Below, piece after piece: positions 59,460 through 64,000 of a stretch of DNA of 64,000 nucleotides. Under the pieces are notes generated by a model. The model did not search any database. It was not told the origin of the DNA and saw nothing but the letters and a program-made list of their open reading frames with translations. Position 1 is the first letter of the stretch, and every line of letters starts with the position of its first letter. The translations under genes were made by a program, and so were the position numbers. The DNA comes from Rhodobacteraceae bacterium EL53 (GTDB taxonomy: Bacteria > Pseudomonadota > Alphaproteobacteria > Rhodobacterales > Rhodobacteraceae), in contig OMPR01000013.1 of assembly GCA_900313015.1 (NCBI GenBank), positions 340,725-404,724 of the forward strand, in the 5' to 3' direction.

Positions 59460-60475
59460 TCAAAGGTGCCGGCGACCCGGCCCAGCAACATAAAGGCGCG
59501 GGCTGTTCTGGTATCGCTGAGGGCTGAAATTTCTTCGTCACTGGCTTCGGGTTCGAATTCAGTGAACATCTGATCAAAGCGGCGCAGAAAATGGTGGGCG
59601 GCGTCGCGAAAAATCGGATCTTGTTTCATGCGCCCTGCAGTCAGCGCAAGTGAGGAACGATCCCGAACTCCCCCCAAGGCAGCCACAGCACGCCCGCGTG
59701 TCCCTTGGGCAAACTGGCGCCAGACTTCTGGGCGGGACAGATCAGGACGCAAGTCGTCCATATAAATGCCGTCTTGACTGAGCAGCGTCAGGATATCTTG
59801 CGCGGCCTGAATCAATTGCGCGGCCTTGCGATCCTTGAGGGCCCTTCGCAGGGCTGAAAACCCATCAATATCTTCGGCGGTTTCAGGAAAGTTCAGCGCG
59901 CGAATAAAGTCGTCGCTGGGCAGGGGAGGAGACAGTGCCTCGGCAGGGGTACCCAGTTCCAATGAACCCTGATCTCCATTTACATCGGCGGCTTGTTCCG
60001 TTTGGGAGGCTGGGCGAACAGGTTCTCGGCGCTTGGTCGAAAACGTTGCCAGAGTTGTTTCCGTCTTGCGGGCCGTTTCAGCGATTTCGTCCAGCTTTTT
60101 GGCCACTGAAGGTTCTTGTCCAATGGTGGCCCGTTGTTGCTGCGTTACATAGGCGTGGCGAATGGCGTCGATTGCTGCCTGCAAACGGTGGCTTTCCTCA
60201 CGCATTACACGACTGGAGCGGGCGGCTGTTGCAGCCACCCAGATCATGGCGACAGGCATGAAAACGGCCAGCATTGTGACCAGAAATCCAACCCCAATAG
60301 CCGCAGGTTGCTGCGGTGGGCTCACGAAGAAATAGGCCAAAGCCCCGCCCAACCATAAAACGCTAAGCAGTATGGCGACGATTTCAATCCCGGTCACCAT
60401 CTGCCGCTTTGGTTGGTCATAGACTCCAAACGGTGTTGGCTGGGCTGGGTCGTGATCTGGCTTGGGGCCGGACAT
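59456..60475 (-). CDS. Unknown membrane protein with N-terminal helix pair
   Basis: This is a 339-residue protein with two close transmembrane helices (GIEIVAILLSVLWLGGALAY and AIGVGFLVTMLAVFMPVAMI) near the N-terminus. A helical, probably coiled-coil segment (AARSSRVMREESHRLQAAID) and a disordered Ser/Glu/Pro linker follow. A C-terminal alpha-helical domain (about 185-339) ends it. No enzyme motif is visible. The ATG at 60475 with GGAG 8 bases upstream is preferred over a TTG at 60481. It sits just downstream of greA on the same strand with 14 bases between, and is likely co-transcribed. Confidence 0.72.
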   Translation of the reverse strand: MSGPKPDHDPAQPTPFGVYDQPKRQMVTGIEIVAILLSVLWLGGALAYFFVSPPQQPAAIGVGFLVTMLAVFMPVAMIWVAATAARSSRVMREESHRLQAAIDAIRHAYVTQQQRATIGQEPSVAKKLDEIAETARKTETTLATFSTKRREPVRPASQTEQAADVNGDQGSLELGTPAEALSPPLPSDDFIRALNFPETAEDIDGFSALRRALKDRKAAQLIQAAQDILTLLSQDGIYMDDLRPDLSRPEVWRQFAQGTRGRAVAALGGVRDRSSLALTAGRMKQDPIFRDAAHHFLRRFDQMFTEFEPEASDEEISALSDTRTARAFMLLGRVAGTFD

Positions 60476-60489
60476 AGGCAATGCTCCGG

Positions 60490-60960
60490 TCAGGAGTACG
60501 CGATTGTAAGCACTTCGTAAGAACGTACACCACCCGGGGTGCGAACCTCAACGCTGTCGCCTTCGTCTTTTCCGATTAGAGCACGTGCGATGGGGGATTT
60601 CATGTTGAGAAGGCCCTTTTCAACATTGGCTTCCATTTCACCAACGATTTTCCAAGTTTTCTCTTCATCCGTGTCTTCGTCAACCAAGGTAACGGTGGCA
60701 CCGAATTTGATCGTCCCGGATAGGTTGGCCGGATTAATTACTTCTGCCAACGACAAAGCGCCCTCAAGCTCTTTGATGCGTCCCTCGATAAAGCTCTGCT
60801 TTTCACGGGCTGAATGATACTCAGCATTCTCTTTCAAATCGCCAAGTTCGCGCGCCGTGGCGATCGCCTCGATGATAGCCGGGCGTTCGACGGATTTCAG
60901 CTGTTTCAGCTCGACTTCAAGGTTCTTGAAGCCCGTGGGGGTCATTGGAATCTTGTCCAT
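60490..60960 (-). CDS. greA: Transcription elongation factor GreA
   Basis: GreA enters the RNA polymerase secondary channel and stimulates cleavage of backtracked RNA. The 156-residue protein (usual 157-158) begins [20 protein letters not shown] and has the acidic tip [20 protein letters not shown] with the D-x-x-E pair that holds Mg2+. The C-terminal FKBP-like domain ends with [18 protein letters not shown]. The ATG at 60960 is used; the 60978 reading has no advantage. A GC-rich hairpin lies 25 bases upstream. Confidence 0.95.
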   Translation of the reverse strand: MDKIPMTPTGFKNLEVELKQLKSVERPAIIEAIATARELGDLKENAEYHSAREKQSFIEGRIKELEGALSLAEVINPANLSGTIKFGATVTLVDEDTDEEKTWKIVGEMEANVEKGLLNMKSPIARALIGKDEGDSVEVRTPGGVRSYEVLTIAYS

Positions 60961-60984
60961 GTGTTTTGATCCACGCAAATAAGT

Positions 60985-61015
60985 GTCGCCCCGCCGCGCG
61001 ATGCGCCGGGGCGAC
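60985..61015 (-). other. GC-rich hairpin upstream of greA
   Basis: A 9-base perfect stem (GTCGCCCCG / CGGGGCGAC) with a 13-base loop lies between the VOC gene stop (61096) and greA start (60960). On the minus strand it is followed by ACTTATTTG, only partly T-rich. It may end the VOC transcript or act in the greA leader. Confidence 0.4.
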
Positions 61016-61095
61016 TGTTTGGGTTATCGTTTACCTGACCCAAACAAGGGGTAAATAGCAAGAGGGGACACGTGTCGCCCTATGCGGATTGTGGC

Positions 61096-61476
61096 TTAAT
61101 CGTATGCAACAACTTCAAATTCGATTCCGTTGTCATCATCAAAATAGAATCTGCGGCCGGGTTCATAATCACCGTGATTAACTGGGGTAAACCCCGCAGC
61201 GATGACGCGGGCCTCGGCCGCATCAATGTCGCTGACCACAATTCCCACATGGTTCAACCCACCCAAAACATCATAGCTACTTTCTTGTGAAGGTCGCACC
61301 GACTTGGGTTTGTAAAGCGCCAGGTAGCTGTCCTGTGATCCGATGTGGACGGTATACCCCCCGGCTTTGGCCTCTCCCTCCCAACGGATGTTCCAGCCAA
61401 AGACGTTTTGCATCCAAGCGGCGGTTGCGTGGGGATCGGCGACGGTGAAATTGCTGTGTTCTAGAGTTGCTGTCAT
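61096..61476 (-). CDS. VOC family protein, SoxR-controlled
   Basis: This is a 126-residue glyoxalase/bleomycin-resistance fold protein: LEHSNFTVADPHATAAWMQN at the start and GGLNHVGIVVSDIDAAEARV at the second module. GRRFYFDDDNGIEFEVVAYD ends it with the typical metal-ligand Glu. Two paired beta-alpha-beta-beta-beta modules are evident. The substrate is unknown; a role in dealing with a reactive electrophile or redox-cycling compound fits the control. The ATG at 61476 has AAGGAGCAGG upstream. It diverges from soxR and reads out from a SoxR-type promoter. Confidence 0.85.
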   Translation of the reverse strand: MTATLEHSNFTVADPHATAAWMQNVFGWNIRWEGEAKAGGYTVHIGSQDSYLALYKPKSVRPSQESSYDVLGGLNHVGIVVSDIDAAEARVIAAGFTPVNHGDYEPGRRFYFDDDNGIEFEVVAYD

Positions 61477-61513
61477 GTGACCTGCTCCTTGTATTTGACG
61501 GCTGTCGCGACTC

Positions 61514-61544
61514 ACTGTAATTTCTAAACCTAACTTTAGGTCAA
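61514..61544 (-). promoter_or_regulatory. SoxR-type promoter for the VOC gene
   Basis: On the minus strand TTGACC (61539-61544) and TACAGT (61514-61519) are 19 bases apart, the long spacer of MerR-family-activated promoters. Between them lies the perfect palindrome ACCTAACTTTAGGT (61528-61541). The soxR start codon is 19 bases away on the other strand, so soxR is probably autoregulated at the same site. Confidence 0.75.
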
Positions 61545-61562
61545 GGAATTTTGAGGTGCGGT

Positions 61563-62018
61563 ATGGCGATTTCTGAAGGATTGGCGATAGGGGCGCTGGC
61601 GAGCCGTACAGGATTGGCCGTTTCGGCGATCCGATACTACGAAGCACAGGGATTGATCAGCCCGTGGCGCAACGCGGGCGGCCAGCGCCGCTATCAGCGA
61701 GCGGATATCCGGCGGCTGAGCTTTGTTATGATTGCGCAGCAGTTTGGGCTGTCGCTGCCTGAAATCCGCGAGGTGTTGTCAGGACTACCGGGGCAACGCA
61801 CACCGACACGAGAAGACTGGACCCGGATCAGCGAAAAGCTACGAACTCATTTGGATCAGCGAATCAACACATTGCTGCGTTTGCGCGATAATTTGGACGG
61901 TTGCATCGGGTGTGGATGTTTAAGTTTACCCAACTGCGCGCTGTATAATCCTGCAGATCGCGCAAAAAAGGGCGGAAGCGGCCCAAGGTACCTCATGGGC
62001 GACACACCTGAGGCCTAA
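61563..62018 (+). CDS. soxR: Redox-sensing MerR-family regulator SoxR
   Basis: SoxR is a MerR-type activator with a 2Fe-2S cluster that senses superoxide and redox-active drugs. The 151-residue protein has the N-terminal HTH (IGALASRTGLAVSAIRYYEA) and the recognition wing (NAGGQRRYQRADIRRLSFVM). A dimer helix and the four cluster Cys C114, C117, C119 and C125 (CX2CXCX5C) follow. It lacks the SoxS partner, as in other non-enteric bacteria, where SoxR controls a few local genes. The divergent VOC gene is the clear local target. The end (GGSGPRYLMGDTPEA) is short and variable. Confidence 0.93.
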   Translation: MAISEGLAIGALASRTGLAVSAIRYYEAQGLISPWRNAGGQRRYQRADIRRLSFVMIAQQFGLSLPEIREVLSGLPGQRTPTREDWTRISEKLRTHLDQRINTLLRLRDNLDGCIGCGCLSLPNCALYNPADRAKKGGSGPRYLMGDTPEA

Positions 62019-62145
62019 TCGCCGCGCCGCAGCATCGTGACGCTCAGTTTTGTTTGACCTTGCCCCGTTGCAAAGGGTAATCACCCACGAAACATTATTG
62101 CGCCCAATGGGGCCACTAGCGACAAGATAGCCAAGGAGCACCTCG

Positions 62146-63792
62146 ATGGCCGAGATCGAACGCGAAGCGATGGAATATGACGTAGTGATCGTCGGTGCAG
62201 GCCCTGCGGGTTTGTCGGCGGCCATCCGTTTGAAACAACTGGATGCCGACCTAGACGTTGTAGTTCTGGAAAAAGGCTCCGAAGTTGGCGCGCACATCCT
62301 GTCTGGTGCGGTTCTGGACCCCTGCGGTCTGGACGCGCTGATCCCTGACTGGAAAGAAAAAGGCGCGCCGCTGACCGTTCCAGTGAAAGAAGACAACTTT
62401 TACATGTTGGGCGAAGCGGGTAAAATCCGTATCCCTAACTTCCCCATGCCGCCGCTGATGCACAACCACGGCAATTATATCGTGTCGATGGGCAACGTCT
62501 GCCGCTGGATGGCCGAACAAGCCGAAGAGCTGGGCGTGGAAATTTTCCCCGGTATGGCCTGTTCCGAGCTGGTCTATGGCGACAGCGGCGAAGTCAAAGG
62601 TGTGGTTGCCGGTGTCTTTGGATTGGAAGCAGATGGATCTTATGGTCCGGGGACCGAGCCGGGCATGGAGCTGCATGGCAAATACGTCTTCTTGTCCGAA
62701 GGCGTTCGTGGGTCGTTGGCCAAAGAAGTTATTGGTAAATACGACCTGCAAAAAGGCAAAGAGCCGCAAAAATTCGGCCTCGGCATGAAAGAGATCTGGG
62801 AAATCGACCCGGCCAAGCACAAAGAAGGCACCGTGACCCACACGATGGGCTGGCCTTTGGGTGGCAATGCGGGCGGTGGTTCGTTCATCTATCATCTCGA
62901 CAACAACCAAGTTTACGTGGGTTTCGTGGTTCACTTGAACTACAAAAACCCCAACCTGTTCCCCTACATGGAATTCCAGCGCTTCAAGCACCATCCCATC
63001 GTTGCGGACCTGCTCGAAGGCGGCAAACGTGTGGCCTATGGCGCACGTGCAATCACCGAGGGTGGGTATCAGTCGATGCCCAAAATGGTCGCGCCTGGCG
63101 TGGCGTTACTGGGCTGTTCGGTTGGCATGGTCAACGTGCCGCGTATCAAGGGCAACCACAACGCGATGCTGTCCGGCAAAGCTGCCGCCGAGGCGGCGTT
63201 TGACGCCATCAAAGCCGAGCGTGCAGGTGATGAACTGACGTCTTACGAGACCGAAGTGCGCGAAGGTGCAATTGGCCAAGACCTGAAAAAAGTTCGCAAC
63301 GTCAAGCCGATGTGGTCCAAGTGGGGCATGCTGCCATCCTTGGCGCTGGGTGGTCTGGACATGTGGACCAACACACTGGGCTTTTCGCTATTTGGCACCT
63401 TGGGGCACGGCAAAAACGACGCGGAATCGACCGAAGAAGCATCCAAGCACAAAACGATCGATTATCCAAAACCCGATGGCAAGCTGTCCTTTGACCGCCT
63501 GACTAACGTCAGCTTTGCGATGACCAACCACGAAGAAAGCCAGCCGTGCCACTTGCACCTGAGCGATCCCAGTGTGCCGATCAATGTCAACCTGCCCAAG
63601 TATGCCGAACCAGCGCAGCGTTATTGCCCAGCTGGTGTGTACGAGATTGTGGAAAAAGACGGCACGCCTGAGTTCGTGGTGAACTTCCAGAACTGCGTGC
63701 ATTGCAAAACATGTGATATCAAAGATCCAAGCCAGAACATCACTTGGGTCACACCTCAGGGTGGTGATGGCCCGAACTATCCGAACATGTAA
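62146..63792 (+). CDS. Electron transfer flavoprotein-ubiquinone oxidoreductase
   Basis: ETF-QO moves electrons from electron-transfer flavoprotein to ubiquinone in the membrane, linking acyl-CoA dehydrogenases to respiration. The 548-residue protein has the FAD motif VGAGPAGLSAAIRL (about 16-29) and the quinone-reducing middle region SEGVRGSLAKEV. The C-terminal 4Fe-4S ligands lie in RYCPAGVYEI and NCVHCKTCDIKDP. It would serve the DmdC-like and other acyl-CoA dehydrogenases. The gene is monocistronic, with a terminator 10 bases behind it. The G+C-rich plus-strand codons are typical of the right part of the window. Confidence 0.96.
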   Translation: MAEIEREAMEYDVVIVGAGPAGLSAAIRLKQLDADLDVVVLEKGSEVGAHILSGAVLDPCGLDALIPDWKEKGAPLTVPVKEDNFYMLGEAGKIRIPNFPMPPLMHNHGNYIVSMGNVCRWMAEQAEELGVEIFPGMACSELVYGDSGEVKGVVAGVFGLEADGSYGPGTEPGMELHGKYVFLSEGVRGSLAKEVIGKYDLQKGKEPQKFGLGMKEIWEIDPAKHKEGTVTHTMGWPLGGNAGGGSFIYHLDNNQVYVGFVVHLNYKNPNLFPYMEFQRFKHHPIVADLLEGGKRVAYGARAITEGGYQSMPKMVAPGVALLGCSVGMVNVPRIKGNHNAMLSGKAAAEAAFDAIKAERAGDELTSYETEVREGAIGQDLKKVRNVKPMWSKWGMLPSLALGGLDMWTNTLGFSLFGTLGHGKNDAESTEEASKHKTIDYPKPDGKLSFDRLTNVSFAMTNHEESQPCHLHLSDPSVPINVNLPKYAEPAQRYCPAGVYEIVEKDGTPEFVVNFQNCVHCKTCDIKDPSQNITWVTPQGGDGPNYPNM

Positions 63793-63802
63793 GCAAGAAT
63801 CC

Positions 63803-63837
63803 GGCAATGGCGCGCTCGTGAAGGGTGTGCCATTGCC
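63803..63837 (+). terminator. Terminator of the ETF-QO gene
   Basis: Arms GGCAATGGC (63803-63811) and GCCATTGCC (63829-63837) form a perfect 9-base stem with a 17-base loop, followed by TCTTTGCC, 10 bases after the ETF-QO stop. Confidence 0.65.
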
Positions 63838-63895
63838 TCTTTGCCACTGACGCCCTAGCTTATCAAAAAGCAGATGAGAAAAGGCAGGCAGTTTG

Positions 63896-64000
63896 GTGTT
63901 TTCCCTAGTCCAACGCGCGGCGGTCGCCGCAATTGCAGTTACTTTGGCCTTGCCCACGACTGGGTCGGCACAATCGGGTGCAGGAGCGTATCTAGCGGGC
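63896..64000 (+). CDS. Secreted protein, first 35 codons
   Basis: This begins at a GTG and reads MFSLVQRAAVAAIAVTLALP followed by TTGSAQSGAGAYLAG, a signal peptide with cleavage after SAQ or GSA. The gene runs off the right edge. In roseobacters a tetratricopeptide-repeat protein often follows ETF-QO, which may be this one; the visible residues cannot prove it. An in-frame ATG is absent nearby. Confidence 0.5.
   Translation, partial: MFSLVQRAAVAAIAVTLALPTTGSAQSGAGAYLAG

Noticed and set aside
61067-61076. GACACGTGTC palindrome after the VOC gene
   Set aside because: A single 10-base palindrome in a spacer with no partner copy or promoter context is not enough to call a binding site.
1-64000. 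CRISPR array, transposase, integrase or prophage genes
   Set aside because: I read both strands of every gap and saw no regularly spaced direct repeats, no DDE/recombinase motif and no phage structural genes.

Overview
The window is a stretch of bacterial chromosome, almost certainly from an alphaproteobacterium of the Rhodobacterales (Roseobacter group). Support comes from the protein set: an aa3 oxidase subunit IV of 44 residues, a CoxG-like protein, a DmdC-like acyl-CoA dehydrogenase, a PyrB/PyrX-type pyrimidine cluster and a plant-type glutamate-cysteine ligase. The coding density is high, the G+C is moderate to high, and there are many 4-base ATGA or 1-base TAATG gene overlaps. This placement is inferred from gene content and style, not from a database search. 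I see no rRNA, tRNA, CRISPR array, insertion sequence or prophage.

Layout. 0-5.3 kb: end of a tautomerase gene, a HAD hydrolase, clpS, a RsmC-like methyltransferase, an SDR, hemF and cysK. 5.6-8.8 kb is the most accessory-looking part: rpsU, a lower-GC rsmJ-like gene, an unknown helical protein, a lone Phd/YefM-type antitoxin, a repeat-bearing spacer and a fatty-acid desaturase. 8.9-11 kb: divergent hemC and hemE. 11-20.5 kb: CaiB-type CoA transferase, enoyl-CoA hydratase, a crystallin J1/ADP-ribosylglycohydrolase homologue, a DMT exporter, CoxG-like protein, ABC-2 exporter, SppA-like protease, a zinc-ribbon microprotein, a Ca/Na antiporter and a pteridine-reductase-like SDR. 20.7-24.1 kb: uvrC, pgsA, moaD, moaE. 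24.2-33.2 kb: ion transporter plus CBS protein, OmpA/BON envelope protein, ubiA, rsmE, acetyltransferase, gshA. 33.3-37 kb: pyrB, two small membrane proteins, a degenerate dihydroorotase (PyrX type) and plsY in one overlapping run. 37-39.2 kb: a secreted Cys-repeat protein, a divergent uracil-DNA glycosylase and moaB. 39.3-44.1 kb: RND efflux pair. 44.1-54.7 kb: Nudix, DsbD-N protein, YqgE, Sua5, acyl-CoA dehydrogenase, MBL hydrolase, glycerophosphodiesterase with a PLA2-like secreted protein, oxidase subunit IV, a lipoprotein, AzlCD. 54.8-58.9 kb: fdhD-mobA-mobB and a moeA gene fused to an extra N-terminal domain. 58.9-64 kb: acetyltransferase, unknown membrane protein, greA, a SoxR-controlled VOC gene, ETF-ubiquinone oxidoreductase and the start of a secreted protein.

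Themes. Haem synthesis (hemF, hemC, hemE) and molybdenum cofactor synthesis (moaD, moaE, moaB, fdhD, mobA, mobB, moeA) recur through the window. Lipid handling recurs as well (pgsA, plsY, desaturase, glycerophosphodiesterase, PLA2-like protein). Hand counts show plus-strand genes are C-rich on the left and G-rich from about 10 kb on, the sign expected when crossing a replication origin. No obvious new defence or mobile system is present. The most unusual items are the MoeA fusion with a palindromic repeat in its linker, the catalytically degenerate PyrX and glycosylase, the tandem Cys-repeat secreted protein, the PLA2-like protein and the SoxR promoter architecture.
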